Below the pieces are notes generated by a model. That model ran no database searches. It worked only from the letters and a program-made list of their open reading frames with translations, and had not been told where the DNA came from. Made by a program: the position numbers and the translations under genes. 64,000 nucleotides of DNA, taken from the NCBI GenBank assembly GCA_029211145.1, contig JARGEQ010000008.1, forward strand, positions 62,001 to 126,000, in the 5' to 3' direction. Shown piece by piece: positions 26,862 to 37,928 of the stretch. Position 1 is the stretch's first letter. Each line of letters begins with the position of its first letter. This stretch comes from Marinimicrococcus flavescens (GTDB taxonomy: Bacteria > Pseudomonadota > Alphaproteobacteria > Geminicoccales > Geminicoccaceae).

Positions 26862-27827
26862 ATGGCATCCACGATCCACGACAAGGGTGCGGGCCGACCG
26901 GTCGGCCTGCGGCTGCTCGACCTGCTCGAGGCGGCCCGCGAGCTTTTGTGGCCGGCGCGGATGGCGCCGCTCACGCCCTGGCTCTTCCTGCTGCCGGCGG
27001 TCCTGCTCACCGGGCTTCTGGCGGCCGGGCTGATCCCGCTGCTCGACGCCAGCCTGCGCCCCCTCGACCGGGCCACCTTCCGCCTCGCCGAGGACTATGC
27101 GCTCGGCAATTACGCCACGCTGGCGACGCGCCCGGTCTACGGCGTCATCGCCCTGCGCACCCTCATGGCAGGGCTCATCGTCACCGCCGCGACCCTGGCG
27201 CTGGCCTTCCCCTATGCCTGGATGATGGTGCGCACGCAGCACGCCTGGCTCAGGAAGCTGCTGCTGGTCTCGCTGTTCCTGCCCTTCTTCATCGGCCAGG
27301 TGGTGCGCGCCTATGGCTGGCTCATCATCCTGGGCAAGCAGGGCCTCTTGAACGCGCTCCTCGACGGGCTGGGCCTGCCGCCCTCAAGCCTTGCCTTCAC
27401 CTATACCGCGGTGCTGATCGGCCTGGTCCAGTACATGCTGCCGTTCGCCGTCCTGATGCTGGCGCCGGCGCTCACCGCCGTGCCGGTCGAGGTGGAACTC
27501 GCGTCGGCGAGCCTCGGGGCCCGGCCATTCGCCACCTTCCGCCACATCCTGCTGCCCATGGCGCGGCCCGGCATCGTGGCCGCCGGTATCGTCGTCTTCA
27601 CCCTCACCCTCACCGACTTCGCCATGCCCGAGATCATGGGCGGGGGCGGCAACGACTTCATCGCCAGCGCGGTCTACGACGCCTTCTTCCAGCTCGGCGA
27701 CGCCGGGCTCGGGGCGGCGCTGGGAATCGGCCTCACTTTGGTGGGCTCGGCCGTGGTGGGCGTCATCCTGGCCTTCTTCGGCCTGGGCACGCTCGGCTAT
27801 GTCGAGGGCCGGGAGGAGCGCTCATGA
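26862..27827 (+). CDS. ABC transporter permease (PotB type)
   Basis: This 321-residue inner-membrane permease has about six membrane helices after a cytoplasmic N-terminus. It carries the EAA-type coupling loop as VEVELASASLGARPFATFRHILLPMARPGI near residue 207, the contact site for the ATPase. It follows the binding-protein gene by 46 bp, and its stop overlaps the start of the second permease by 4 bp as ATGA. It is one half of the membrane channel of the putrescine-type importer. Confidence 0.92.
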   Translation: MASTIHDKGAGRPVGLRLLDLLEAARELLWPARMAPLTPWLFLLPAVLLTGLLAAGLIPLLDASLRPLDRATFRLAEDYALGNYATLATRPVYGVIALRTLMAGLIVTAATLALAFPYAWMMVRTQHAWLRKLLLVSLFLPFFIGQVVRAYGWLIILGKQGLLNALLDGLGLPPSSLAFTYTAVLIGLVQYMLPFAVLMLAPALTAVPVEVELASASLGARPFATFRHILLPMARPGIVAAGIVVFTLTLTDFAMPEIMGGGGNDFIASAVYDAFFQLGDAGLGAALGIGLTLVGSAVVGVILAFFGLGTLGYVEGREERS

Positions 27828-28630
27828 CCGGCTCGCGCAAGGCCGCCTGGATCATCGGCGCCATCGTCGCCTTCGATCTCCTGTTCCTCGCCTTGCCCAC
27901 CCTGGTGGTGCTGGTGGCGTCCTTCACGCCCGGTACCATCATCACCTTCCCGCCGCCCGGCTTCAGCCTGCGCTGGTACGGCAATCTCCTCCAGGCCCGC
28001 GACTTCGCCGACGCGCTTTGGCGCAGCCTCCAGGTGGGGCTGGTGTGCACGGCGCTGAGCCTGCCCGCCGGCACGCTGGCGGCCCTGGCGCTCGCCCGCT
28101 TCCGCCTGCGCTTCGCCACCGGCCTGCAGATCTACCTGCTGCTGCCCTTCACCATCCCGCTGGTGGTCTCCGGCGTCGGCCTCATGCTGGTCTTCGGCCG
28201 CCTCGGCTGGCTGGGTGCGGTGTGGCCGGTGGGCGTCGCCGCCTGCGTCATCAACCTGCCCTTCATGATCTGGGCGGTGGCAGCCTCGGTGAACCATCTC
28301 GATCCCGATCTCGAGAACGCCGCCGCCAATTGCGGCGCCCCGCCGGTCCACAGCTTCTTCACCGTGACCCTGCCGGCGGTGGCCCCGGGCATCCTCACCG
28401 GGGCGCTCATCATGTTCATCCTGGCGATCAACGAGTTCCTGGTGAGCCTGATGCTCACCGACGCCCGCACCGTGACGCTGCCGGTGCTGGTCTACAACGC
28501 CATCCGCTCGATCATCACACCCGATCTGGCCGCCGTGTCGGTGGTCTACGTGATCCTCGCGGTGGCGGCGATCTGGCTGCTCGACCGGCTGGTCGGGCTC
28601 GACATCTTCCTGAAGTCCAAGCAGGGCTGA
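27824..28630 (+). CDS. ABC transporter permease (PotC type)
   Basis: This 268-residue permease has an N-terminal helix followed by five more and an EAA loop reading DLENAAANCGAPPVHSFFTVTLP near residue 165. The ATG overlaps the stop of the preceding permease, so the two are translationally coupled and likely form a heterodimer. It completes an ATPase, receptor and two-permease importer. The HisD-like gene starts 3 bp after its stop, so that enzyme very probably acts on or near the imported solute. Confidence 0.92.
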   Translation: MTGSRKAAWIIGAIVAFDLLFLALPTLVVLVASFTPGTIITFPPPGFSLRWYGNLLQARDFADALWRSLQVGLVCTALSLPAGTLAALALARFRLRFATGLQIYLLLPFTIPLVVSGVGLMLVFGRLGWLGAVWPVGVAACVINLPFMIWAVAASVNHLDPDLENAAANCGAPPVHSFFTVTLPAVAPGILTGALIMFILAINEFLVSLMLTDARTVTLPVLVYNAIRSIITPDLAAVSVVYVILAVAAIWLLDRLVGLDIFLKSKQG

Positions 28631-28633
28631 GCC

Positions 28634-29965
28634 ATGACGACGATCAATCTCCACGAGCTGGCGGCGCTTGACGAGGCGCAGCGCCAAGCCCTGCTGGCCC
28701 GCACCGAGGCCGATCTCTCGACGTTCCTCGAGCCCGCCCGGCGGATCGTCGAGGCGGTGCGCGAGGAGGGCGACGCCGCCATCGTCCGGCTCGCCCGCGA
28801 GATCGACAAGGTCGAGCTTCGGCCTGACGGCCTGCTCGCCACCGAGGAGGAGTTCGCGGCCGCCGAGAAGGCGCTCGAGCCCGAGGTCAAGGAGGCGATC
28901 CTCTACGCCGTCGACAATATCCGCCGCTTCCACGAGAAGCAGGTGCCCGAGCCCATGTGGCTCGAGGAGATCCGCCCCGGCGCCTTCGCCGGCGAGCGCT
29001 GGACGCCGATCTCCTCGGTGGCCTGCTACGTGCCGCGCGGCAAGGGCGCCTTTCCCTCGGTGATGATGATGACCGCCGTGCCGGCTGTGGTCGCCGGCGT
29101 GAAGGAGGTGATCGTCCTGACGCCCGCCACGCCCGAGGGCGGCATCGACGCGGCGAGCCTCTTTGCCGCGAAGGCCTCGGGCGTCGGCAAGGTCTACCGA
29201 GTGGGCGGCGCGGTGGCCGTGGCGGCGGCCGCCTTCGGGACCGCCAGCATCCCCAAAGTCGCCAAGATCGTCGGCCCCGGCAGCCCGTGGGTGGTGGCCG
29301 CCAAGCGGCTGCTGGCAGACCATATCGACACGGGCCTGCCGGCGGGCCCCAGCGAGGCCATCATCCTGGCCGACGCCACCGCCAACCCCGACCTCGCCGC
29401 GCTGGACCTCCTGATCGAGGCCGAGCACGGGCCGGACAGCTCGGCCTACCTGGTGACCGACTGCCGCGAGGTGGCGGAGCGGGCGCTGGCGCGGCTGCCC
29501 GAGCTGATCGCCAATCTGGGCCCGCAGCGCCGCGAGTTCGTCTCGAAGGTGCTGGGCGGGCCGCGCGGCGGCATCGTGCTTGCCCCCTCCTGGGACGAGG
29601 CGCTGCGCTTCGTCAACGACTACGCGCCGGAACATCTGGAGGTGCTCTCCGACGAGCCGTTCGCCCATCTGGGCGGCATCACCGAGGCCGGCGAGATCCT
29701 CCTGGGCGAGAACAGCGTCATCACCATCGCCAATTTCTGCCTCGGTCCCGACTGTGTGCTGCCGACCGGCGGCTGGGCCCGGAGCTTCTCGGCCTTGGGC
29801 GTCTACGACTTCATGAAGCGGGCCAGCATCGGCTACGTTACCAAGGCAGGCTACGGCGAGCTCGCCCGGCAGGCCCGGGTGCTGGCCACCTACGAGGGCT
29901 TCGAGGCCCACGCCCAGGCGGTCTCGCCGCTGCGCGACCGTCTGGCGGGCAGAACGGAGAGCTGA
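28634..29965 (+). CDS. hisD: Histidinol dehydrogenase (HisD) family protein, probable non-biosynthetic paralogue
   Basis: This 443-residue protein aligns over its full length with HisD, an NAD-dependent enzyme that oxidises an alcohol through an aldehyde to an acid. The catalytic Glu-His pair is kept (PEHL, E333 and H334). I aligned the zinc ligands to E. coli HisD from memory. Gln259 becomes Glu262 (in IEAEHG), His262 is kept as His265, Asp360 becomes Asn367 (in ANFCLGPDC), and His419 is kept as His426. Two of four ligands therefore differ. The gene lies in a transporter operon, not with his genes. A different alcohol substrate is likely; HpsN, the sulfopropanediol dehydrogenase, is a known example of such a relative. 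Confidence 0.82.
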   Translation: MTTINLHELAALDEAQRQALLARTEADLSTFLEPARRIVEAVREEGDAAIVRLAREIDKVELRPDGLLATEEEFAAAEKALEPEVKEAILYAVDNIRRFHEKQVPEPMWLEEIRPGAFAGERWTPISSVACYVPRGKGAFPSVMMMTAVPAVVAGVKEVIVLTPATPEGGIDAASLFAAKASGVGKVYRVGGAVAVAAAAFGTASIPKVAKIVGPGSPWVVAAKRLLADHIDTGLPAGPSEAIILADATANPDLAALDLLIEAEHGPDSSAYLVTDCREVAERALARLPELIANLGPQRREFVSKVLGGPRGGIVLAPSWDEALRFVNDYAPEHLEVLSDEPFAHLGGITEAGEILLGENSVITIANFCLGPDCVLPTGGWARSFSALGVYDFMKRASIGYVTKAGYGELARQARVLATYEGFEAHAQAVSPLRDRLAGRTES

Positions 29966-30711
29966 TGGCGGATCCCGCCCTCGTCCGGCGCATCGAGCGG
30001 GCGGCCTTGTGGGCGTGGCCTCCAAGGGAGGTCCGGCATCTGGGCGGCTGGCTGCTGCGGGCGAGCGGCGGGCTGATCCGCCGGACCAACTCGGTGCAGC
30101 CGCTCGCCTTCGAGGGAGCGCTGGAGCCGGCCGTGGCCGAGGCGGTGCGGTGGTACGAGAGCCGCGGCATCCAGCCCTGCTTCCAGATCGCCGACACGGC
30201 GCAGCCGCCGGGACTGGATGCGGCGCTGGAGAAAGCGGGCTGGGTGGTCCTGACCCCCTCGCTGGTCATGACCGCCCCCGTTCCCGCGGAGGCCGCGGAC
30301 CGGCACGCGACAGAGCTGCTCCACCGGCCCGCCCAGTCGGTGATGAACGCGCTTTGCGAGCCGCACTGGCAGGACAGCCAGCGCCGCGAGCGCATGGACA
30401 TCCTTTCGCGGATCCGCCGCCCGCACCGCTTTGCCCTGGCGAGCGTGGACGGCGAGCCCGCCGCCGCGGGGCTGGTGGTGGTCGAGGAGGATCTGGCCGG
30501 CATCCTCGCCATGCGCACCCAGAGCCGCTTTCAGGGAACCGGGCTGGGCCGCGCCGCCCTGGCACGCCTGCTCGGCTGGGCCGCGGAGGAGGGTGCCAAG
30601 AGCGCCTGGCTGCAGGTCGAGGAGGACAATCTTCCCGCCCTCGCGCTCTATCGCCGTTTCGGTTTCGAGACCGCCTACCGCTATCACTATCGCGTCCGGC
30701 CCGCCGGCTGA
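29965..30711 (+). CDS. GNAT family N-acetyltransferase
   Basis: This 248-residue protein has a poorly recognised N-terminal half (LGGWLLRASGGLIRRTNSVQPL, a pattern common to double-GNAT-like proteins). A C-terminal GNAT core carries the acetyl-CoA loop QSRFQGTGLGRAALARLL near residue 186 and the late NLPALALYRRFGFETAYRYHYR motif. Its ATG overlaps the HisD-family stop by one base (TGATG), so it is the last gene of the importer operon. It may acetylate an amine-containing substrate or intermediate of the same pathway, but that rests on position only. Confidence 0.85.
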   Translation: MADPALVRRIERAALWAWPPREVRHLGGWLLRASGGLIRRTNSVQPLAFEGALEPAVAEAVRWYESRGIQPCFQIADTAQPPGLDAALEKAGWVVLTPSLVMTAPVPAEAADRHATELLHRPAQSVMNALCEPHWQDSQRRERMDILSRIRRPHRFALASVDGEPAAAGLVVVEEDLAGILAMRTQSRFQGTGLGRAALARLLGWAAEEGAKSAWLQVEEDNLPALALYRRFGFETAYRYHYRVRPAG

Positions 30712-30777
30712 CCCGCGCGGGGGGGATGGCACCACGGCGCCGCGGGTCTAAGATCGCCGCGTCGTCGGGAGGTGGAC

Positions 30778-31776
30778 TTGCTGCGCTACGTCATCCATCG
30801 ACTACTGGTGATGATCCCCACGCTGCTCGCCATCAGCGTCATCACCTTCATCATCATCCAGCTCCCGCCGGGCGATTTCCTGAGCGCCCAGCTCGCCGAG
30901 ATGCGCGCCCAGGGCGAGCAGATCCAGGGCGGCAAGATCGACTATCTGCGCCAGCTCTACGGCCTCGACCGGCCCGTGTGGGAGCAGTATCTCTACTGGC
31001 TGTGGGGCCTGCTGCACGGCGATCTCGGCTGGTCGTTCGAGTATGACCGGCCGGTGACGGAGGTCATCGGCGACCGCTTCTTCCTGACCTTCGTGCTGGC
31101 CTTCACCACCGTCCTGGTGACCTGGGCGATCGCCTTCCCCATCGGCATCTACAGCGCCACCCACAAATACACCTGGTCGGACCACGGCCTGACCTTCCTG
31201 GGCTTTCTGGGTCTCGCGACGCCCAACTTCCTGCTGGCGCTGGTGCTGCAATATTACGCCAACGTCTATCTGGGCCTCTCGATCGGCGGGCTCGTCGACG
31301 CCGAGTTCATCGACCAGCCGATGAGCTGGGCCAAGTTTCTCTCGGTCCTCCAGCATCTGTGGATCCCGGTGCTCATCATCGGCACCGCCGGCACCGCCGG
31401 GATGATCCGCCGGCTGCGCGCCAACCTCCTGGACGAGCTCAGGAAGCCTTACGTGGTGACCGCCAAGGCCAAGGGCCTGCCGCCCGGCCGCGCGCTGGTG
31501 AAGTACCCGCTGCGCATGGCCCTGAACCCGTTCATCGCCGACATCGGCAATCTCCTGCCCGAGCTGATCTCGGGAGCGGCCCTGGTCTCGGTGGTGCTGT
31601 CGCTGCCGACCAACGGCCCGGTGCTGGTGCGCGCGCTCCAGACCCAGGACATGTATCTCGCGGGCTCGATGCTGATGCTCGAGGCCATTTTGGTGGTGGT
31701 CGGCGTGCTGGTCTCGGACCTGCTGCTGGCCTGGCTCGACCCGCGCATCCGCTTCGGCGGCGGACAGGCCCGATGA
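30778..31776 (+). CDS. ABC transporter permease, oligopeptide/dipeptide (OppB/DppB) type
   Basis: This 332-residue permease begins LRYVIHRLLVMIPTLLAIS, the standard OppB opening. It has six predicted helices, a periplasmic loop rich in charged residues (QLYGLDRPVWEQYLYWLWGL) and a coupling segment ELRKPYVVTAKAKGLPPGRAL near residue 222. The TTG at 30778 is chosen because GGGAGGTG lies 5 bp upstream; the GTG at 30772 falls inside that Shine-Dalgarno sequence. The stop overlaps the second permease start by 4 bp. No binding protein or ATPase gene accompanies the pair in this window. Confidence 0.9.
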   Translation: MLRYVIHRLLVMIPTLLAISVITFIIIQLPPGDFLSAQLAEMRAQGEQIQGGKIDYLRQLYGLDRPVWEQYLYWLWGLLHGDLGWSFEYDRPVTEVIGDRFFLTFVLAFTTVLVTWAIAFPIGIYSATHKYTWSDHGLTFLGFLGLATPNFLLALVLQYYANVYLGLSIGGLVDAEFIDQPMSWAKFLSVLQHLWIPVLIIGTAGTAGMIRRLRANLLDELRKPYVVTAKAKGLPPGRALVKYPLRMALNPFIADIGNLLPELISGAALVSVVLSLPTNGPVLVRALQTQDMYLAGSMLMLEAILVVVGVLVSDLLLAWLDPRIRFGGGQAR

Positions 31777-32939
31777 GCACGCAGGAGCGGCCCGAGCACT
31801 GGGTCGACACCGAGCCCTTCGACCCGCACGAGGGCGAGAAGGCGCTCACCCCCGAGCAGGAGGCCTACTACACCGCCTCGCAGTGGAAGCTGATGTGGTG
31901 GCGGTTCAAGCGCCACCGCCTGGCCCTGGTCTCGATGTGGCTCCTGGCGATCCTCTACGGCTCGCTGCTCGTCACCGAGGTCATCGCGCCCTACAACGCC
32001 CATACCCGCAATGCCAGCGTCATCCACGCGCCGCCGCAGGCCCCGCACCTCTTCCACGAGGGCCGCCTTGTGGGGCCGTTCGTCTACGGCTTCAGCTACC
32101 GGCTCAACATGGAGAACCTGAAGCGGGAATACGTGCCCGACCCGGGCAAGGTGCAAAAGCTGCGCTTCCTGTGCCGCGGCGATCCCTACAGCTTCTGGGG
32201 CGCCTTCGAGGCGGACTTCCACCTCGTCTGCCCGGCCGAGGGCGGCACCTTCCATCTGCTCGGCACCGACCGGCTCGGCCGGGACATGCTCTCGCGCATC
32301 CTCTATGGCGCGCGGGTGTCGCTGACCGTGGGGCTCGTGGGGATCGCCGTGAGCTTCACGCTCGGCATCGTGCTGGGCGGCATCTCGGGCTATTACGGCG
32401 GCTGGATCGACAATCTCATCCAGCGCGTGATCGAGGTGATCCGCAGCTTCCCGACGATCCCGCTGTGGCTCTCGCTGTCAGCCGCCATGCCGGTGACCTG
32501 GGACCCGTTGTGGGTCTATTTCGGGATCACCATGATCCTGGGCCTGATCGACTGGACCGGGCTCGCCCGGGCGGTGCGCTCCAAGATCCTCTCGCTGCGC
32601 GAGGAGGAGTTCGCCCAGGCGGCAAGGCTCATGGGGGCGCGGCCATCGCGGATCATCGGCCGCCACCTGGTGCCCTCGTTCATGAGCCACCTGATCGCCT
32701 CGGCGACCCTCTCGATCCCCGGCATGATCCTGGGCGAGACTGCCCTTTCCTTCCTCGGCCTGGGCGTGCGCCCGCCGATGACGAGCTGGGGCGTGCTCCT
32801 CAACGAGGCCCAGAACGTCAACGTGGTGGCACTCTACCCCTGGCTGATGCTGCCGGTGGTGCCGGTGATCGTGGTGGTGCTGGCCTTCAACTTCCTGGGC
32901 GACGGGCTGCGCGACGCGGCCGACCCCTACTCGGACTGA
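31773..32939 (+). CDS. ABC transporter permease, oligopeptide/dipeptide (OppC/DppC) type
   Basis: This 388-residue permease carries a longer N-terminal cytoplasmic tail and a large first periplasmic loop (residues about 65-165), then TDRLGRDMLSRILYGARVSL, typical of OppC, and five more helices with the coupling loop EEFAQAARLMGARPSRII near residue 282. It is translationally coupled to the OppB-type gene by an ATGA overlap. The last 13 bp overlap the convergent PHA-depolymerase-like gene. The extended form resembles YejE/microcin-C-type OppC proteins. Its receptor and ATPases must be encoded elsewhere. Confidence 0.9.
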   Translation: MSTQERPEHWVDTEPFDPHEGEKALTPEQEAYYTASQWKLMWWRFKRHRLALVSMWLLAILYGSLLVTEVIAPYNAHTRNASVIHAPPQAPHLFHEGRLVGPFVYGFSYRLNMENLKREYVPDPGKVQKLRFLCRGDPYSFWGAFEADFHLVCPAEGGTFHLLGTDRLGRDMLSRILYGARVSLTVGLVGIAVSFTLGIVLGGISGYYGGWIDNLIQRVIEVIRSFPTIPLWLSLSAAMPVTWDPLWVYFGITMILGLIDWTGLARAVRSKILSLREEEFAQAARLMGARPSRIIGRHLVPSFMSHLIASATLSIPGMILGETALSFLGLGVRPPMTSWGVLLNEAQNVNVVALYPWLMLPVVPVIVVVLAFNFLGDGLRDAADPYSD

Positions 32940-34117
32940 GCGCCGGCGAGGAAGCCGGCGAGCGCCGGGGCGAGCCGGGCCGCGTAGAGCTGGCCCAGGA
33001 AGAGATCGTGATGCTCCGCCCCCTCGATGGTGAGGGTCCGGGCGTTGCGGCCCGCATGGCCGAAGAGGCGCTGGGCGCCGTGGGTCTGGCCCTGGCCCAC
33101 CAGCGAGTCGCGCGTCGCCTCGACGGTGAGGAGCGGCAGGCGGCGCGGCCACTTCCCGGCCGGCACCGCGGCATCGGCCAGCTTCTCGCCGCGCAGCCTT
33201 GCGGCCAGATCGAGATAGAGCTCGCCGGGCACGTCGATCAGCGCGTGCATATGGCGGTGCTGGCTCGCGTAGCCGCCGTCGACGAGGCCCATCAGCTCGA
33301 GCAGCAGGCCCGACTGGATCTCGGCATAGGCGAGCGGGTCGGCGCCGGCCACCGCCGCCAACTGCAGAACCGACGGAAACACCAGCCGCCCCGCTCCCGG
33401 CAGCGAATCGGGCACCACCCGCAGCACCTGCTCGGCGATCAGCTCGGCCGGCATGCCCGCCACCAGCTCCTGGAGCGCCACCGGGCTCGACCGGGTGGCG
33501 ATCGGGCAGCCGAGCAGGGCCACCGCGCCTGGCCGCCGGCCGGCCGGCGCCGCGGCGAGGGCGGCCAGCGCCGCCCAGCCCGCCTGCGAAAGCGCCACCA
33601 GCCCCGCGTCCTTGCCGGCAAGCTCCATGGCCACACCCATATCGCGGGTCTGGCAGGCGAGATCGTAGGGACCGGCGGCGACCGGCACGAGGCGCGCATC
33701 CTGCCAGTCGGTGACCACCACCTCGCCCAGCTCGAGCAGCGTGCCGACGAGCTGGCCGAGCACGCTGGCGGCATAGCCGGAGAAGGGCGCGGCGAGCAGC
33801 GTCGTGCTCTTGCCGTGCCCGCCCGGGCGCGCCAGCCGCACGATCCGCACGAACGCGTCCTCATGCTCGAGGGTGGCCCGGGCCTCGCAGCCCCAGTGGC
33901 GGGCGAGCGCTTCCTCGATGGGCTCGCCAGCCGGCTCGCCGGCGTCGAGCGCACGGGTCAGCCAGTCACCGAAGGCGCCGGCCGGGCTCCACGGCACGAG
34001 CCCGCCCAGCTCCCGCGCGAACCGGGCCATCGGCCGCAGGCTCGCGCGCTGGAGATCGAGGAGATGGTGAAACACGAAGGGCTCAGGCAGCCGCCAGCGC
34101 CTCCTCGATAGCCGCAA
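32927..34117 (-). CDS. Polyhydroxyalkanoate depolymerase-like alpha/beta hydrolase
   Basis: This 396-residue protein resembles intracellular PHA depolymerases. An N-terminal helical segment ([19 protein letters not shown]) is followed by [28 protein letters not shown] near residue 133, GCPIATR near 203, [16 protein letters not shown] with the probable catalytic Asp337, and EGAEHHDLF with His369/370. The nucleophile position, a Cys in Ralstonia-type PhaZ as I recall it, reads LSQ here (Ser177). The first 35 bp overlap the end of alaS on the same strand. It could be an active depolymerase, a PHA oligomer hydrolase or another esterase. Confidence 0.75.
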   Translation of the reverse strand: MRLSRRRWRLPEPFVFHHLLDLQRASLRPMARFARELGGLVPWSPAGAFGDWLTRALDAGEPAGEPIEEALARHWGCEARATLEHEDAFVRIVRLARPGGHGKSTTLLAAPFSGYAASVLGQLVGTLLELGEVVVTDWQDARLVPVAAGPYDLACQTRDMGVAMELAGKDAGLVALSQAGWAALAALAAAPAGRRPGAVALLGCPIATRSSPVALQELVAGMPAELIAEQVLRVVPDSLPGAGRLVFPSVLQLAAVAGADPLAYAEIQSGLLLELMGLVDGGYASQHRHMHALIDVPGELYLDLAARLRGEKLADAAVPAGKWPRRLPLLTVEATRDSLVGQGQTHGAQRLFGHAGRNARTLTIEGAEHHDLFLGQLYAARLAPALAGFLAGAQSE

Positions 34118-36725
34118 GCGCTTCCTGGGCTTTTGTGCCCTCGGGACCGCCGCCCTGGGCGAAGTCGGGTCGGCCGCCGCCGCCCTTGCCGCCGACCGCG
34201 GCCACGCCCTGGCGCAGCAACGAGACGGCGTCGATGCGGCCGGCCAGATCGTCGGTGACGCTCACCACCACCGCCGCCTTGCCGTCGCTCACGCTCACCA
34301 GCGCCACCACGCCGGAGCCCAGCTCCTTCTTCAGGGCGTCGACAGTGCCACGCAGCTCCCTGGCGGGAACCCCTTCGAGGGTCCGCCCTGCGAACCTGAT
34401 CTCGCCGACCAGCTTGAAGGCGTCGGCCGCACCGCGCTCGCCGGTGACCAGCTTGCGCCGCGTGTCGGCGAGCTCGCGCTCGAGCCGGCGGCGCTCCTCG
34501 AGAAGCTGCGCCACCCGGGCGTTCAGCTCGGCCGGACTCGCCTTCAGCGCCTGGGCCAGCTCCTGGAGCTGCTGGTGCTCGCCCGTCACCTGATCGAAGG
34601 CGGCCTCGCCAGTGATCGCCTCGATGCGCCGCACCCCGGCCGCGACCGCGCCTTCGCTGACGATGCGGAAGAGCGCGATGTCACCAGTGCGCGCCACATG
34701 GGTGCCGCCGCAAAGCTCGGTCGAGTAGCTGGCGCCGTCCTCGAGGCGGCCCATCGAGACCACCCGCACCTCCTCGCCGTATTTCTCGCCGAACAGCGCC
34801 ATGGCGCCGGCCTCGATGGCCTCGTCGCGGCCCATGAGCCGCACCGCCACCTCCTGGTTGCGCCAGAGATGATGGTTGACCTCGCGCTCGACGACGGCGA
34901 GCTCCTCGGGGCTCATCGGCCTGGTGTGGCTGAAGTCGAAGCGCAGGCGGTCGGGGGCCACCAGCGAGCCCTTCTGGGCCACATGCCCGCCCAGATGGCG
35001 GCGCAGGGCGGCGTGCAGCAGGTGGGTCGCCGAATGGGCGCGGCGGATCCGGGCACGGCGCGCGTCGTCGACCCGCATGTCGAGGTCGGCGCCGGTCTCG
35101 AGGGGCGCGCCGCTCAGCGTGCCCACATGGACGAAGAGATCGCCCAGGAACTTGCGGGTGTCGGTGACGGTGAGGAGCGCGTCGCCGGCCTGGATGATGC
35201 CGGTATCGCCGATCTGGCCGCCGGACTCGCCATAAAACGGCGTCTGGTTGGCGACCAGCAGCACCTCGCTGCCGGGTGCCGCCTCCTCGACGCGCTTGCC
35301 GTCCACCACCAGCGCCAGCGCGCGGGCCTCGGCGCGCACCGTCTCGTAGCCGAGGAACTCGGTGGCCCCCAGCTCCTCGCGCAGCTCGAACCACACCGGA
35401 TCGACGGCCTGGGCGCCGGAGCCGCGCCAGCTCTTGCGAGCCTCCTCGCGCTGCCGCTCCATGGCCGCGCCGAAGCCCGCCATGTCGACCGTCCGGCCCT
35501 GGGCGCGCAGCGCGTCCTGGGTGAGATCGACGGGAAAGCCGTAGGTGTCGTAGAGCTTGAAGGCGACCTCGCCCGGCAGCGCGGCACCGGCGCCGAGGCT
35601 GGCGGTCTCCTCCTCGAGCAGCCGCAGGCCGCGCTCGAGTGTCCGCCGGAAGCTGGTCTCCTCGAGCTTGAGGACCTCGGTGACCAGCGCCTCGGCGCGC
35701 ACCAGCTCGGGATAGGCCTTGCCCATCTGCTCGACCAGGGCCGGCACCATCCGCCACAAGACCGGCTCCTGCGCGCCCAGGAGATGGGCGTGGCGCATGC
35801 CGCGCCGCATGATCCGCCGCAGCACGTAGCCGCGCCCCTCGTTGGAGGGCATGACGCCGTCGGCGATCAGGAAGGCGCTGGCGCGCAGATGGTCGGCGAT
35901 GACCTTGTGGGAAGGCTGCTGCTTGCCGGCGAAGGCAGCACCGGTGAGCTCGACGCTGCGCTCGATCAGCCGGCGGAACAGGTCGATCTCGTAATTGTCG
36001 TGCTTGCCCTGGAGCACCGCGGCGATGCGCTCGAGGCCCATGCCGGTGTCGATCGAGGGCCGCGGCAGGTCGAGGCGGGTCGCCTTGTCGACCTGCTCGT
36101 ACTGCATGAAGACGAGGTTCCAGATCTCGATGAACCGGTCACCGTCCTCGTCGGGCGAGCCCGGCGGGCCGCCGGGCACGTCGGGGCCGTGGTCGAAGAA
36201 GATCTCCGAGCAGGGGCCGCACGGGCCGGTATCGCCCATCGACCAGAAATTGTCGGAGGTCGGGATCCGGATGATCCGGCTCTCGGGCAGGCCGGCGATC
36301 TTCTTCCACAGATCGAACGCCTCGTCGTCCTCGGCATAGACCGTGGCGAGCAGACGGTCCTTGGGCAGCCCGTACTCGCGGGTGATCAGGTTCCACGCGA
36401 GCTCGATGGCGACGTCCTTGAAATAGTCGCCGAAGCTGAAATTGCCCAGCATCTCGAAGAAGGTGTGATGCCGGGCGGTGTAGCCCACATTGTCGAGGTC
36501 GTTGTGCTTGCCGCCGGCCCGCACGCATTTCTGCGAGGTCACCGCCCGCGAGTAGGGCCGCTGCTCGGCACCCGTGAAGACGTTCTTGAACTGGACCATG
36601 CCGGCGTTGGTGAACAGCAGCGTCGGGTCGTTGTGCGGCACCAATGGGCTCGACGCCACCGGCTCGTGGCCGTGCCGGCGGAAATAGTCGAGGAAGGTCG
36701 AGCGGATGTCGTTGACGGTCGGCAT
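34083..36725 (-). CDS. alaS: Alanine-tRNA ligase
   Basis: This 880-residue class II synthetase charges tRNA-Ala and edits mischarged Ser and Gly. The catalytic core shows [34 protein letters not shown] and [13 protein letters not shown]. The editing domain has the zinc motif HSATHLLH together with CGGTHV. A C-terminal coiled coil and a DHHA1 domain ending [12 protein letters not shown] follow. The ATG at 36725 starts the standard [15 protein letters not shown]; an in-frame GTG two codons earlier has no better ribosome-binding site. It lies 52 bp downstream of recA, the common alphaproteobacterial order. Confidence 0.97.
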   Translation of the reverse strand: MPTVNDIRSTFLDYFRRHGHEPVASSPLVPHNDPTLLFTNAGMVQFKNVFTGAEQRPYSRAVTSQKCVRAGGKHNDLDNVGYTARHHTFFEMLGNFSFGDYFKDVAIELAWNLITREYGLPKDRLLATVYAEDDEAFDLWKKIAGLPESRIIRIPTSDNFWSMGDTGPCGPCSEIFFDHGPDVPGGPPGSPDEDGDRFIEIWNLVFMQYEQVDKATRLDLPRPSIDTGMGLERIAAVLQGKHDNYEIDLFRRLIERSVELTGAAFAGKQQPSHKVIADHLRASAFLIADGVMPSNEGRGYVLRRIMRRGMRHAHLLGAQEPVLWRMVPALVEQMGKAYPELVRAEALVTEVLKLEETSFRRTLERGLRLLEEETASLGAGAALPGEVAFKLYDTYGFPVDLTQDALRAQGRTVDMAGFGAAMERQREEARKSWRGSGAQAVDPVWFELREELGATEFLGYETVRAEARALALVVDGKRVEEAAPGSEVLLVANQTPFYGESGGQIGDTGIIQAGDALLTVTDTRKFLGDLFVHVGTLSGAPLETGADLDMRVDDARRARIRRAHSATHLLHAALRRHLGGHVAQKGSLVAPDRLRFDFSHTRPMSPEELAVVEREVNHHLWRNQEVAVRLMGRDEAIEAGAMALFGEKYGEEVRVVSMGRLEDGASYSTELCGGTHVARTGDIALFRIVSEGAVAAGVRRIEAITGEAAFDQVTGEHQQLQELAQALKASPAELNARVAQLLEERRRLERELADTRRKLVTGERGAADAFKLVGEIRFAGRTLEGVPARELRGTVDALKKELGSGVVALVSVSDGKAAVVVSVTDDLAGRIDAVSLLRQGVAAVGGKGGGGRPDFAQGGGPEGTKAQEALAAIEEALAAA

Positions 36726-36777
36726 GGTCACTTGTCTTTACCTGAAGGGCCTGAGGAGACGCCGCGGCGTGGCGGCG

Positions 36778-37848
<1,071 letters not shown>

Positions 37849-37886
37849 CGCTTTCTCTCTTGTCCCGCCATGGGCAACTGCGCAGC

Positions 37887-37915
37887 CTTATAAAGATTGC
37901 CGTGGCCTGCGGGAA
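37887..37915 (-). promoter_or_regulatory. Possible recA promoter
   Basis: On the minus strand, TTCCCG (37915-37910) and TATAAG (37892-37887) are separated by 17 bp and lie about 40 bp before the recA ATG. The -10 element is good and the -35 is weak. It lies in the short gap between recA and the DMT transporter gene. Confidence 0.35.
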
Positions 37916-37928
37916 GCGACCAGGCATG

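Noticed and set aside
37849..37928. LexA/SOS box upstream of recA
   Set aside because: I looked for the GTTC-N7-GTTC type and its complement in the gap and found none.
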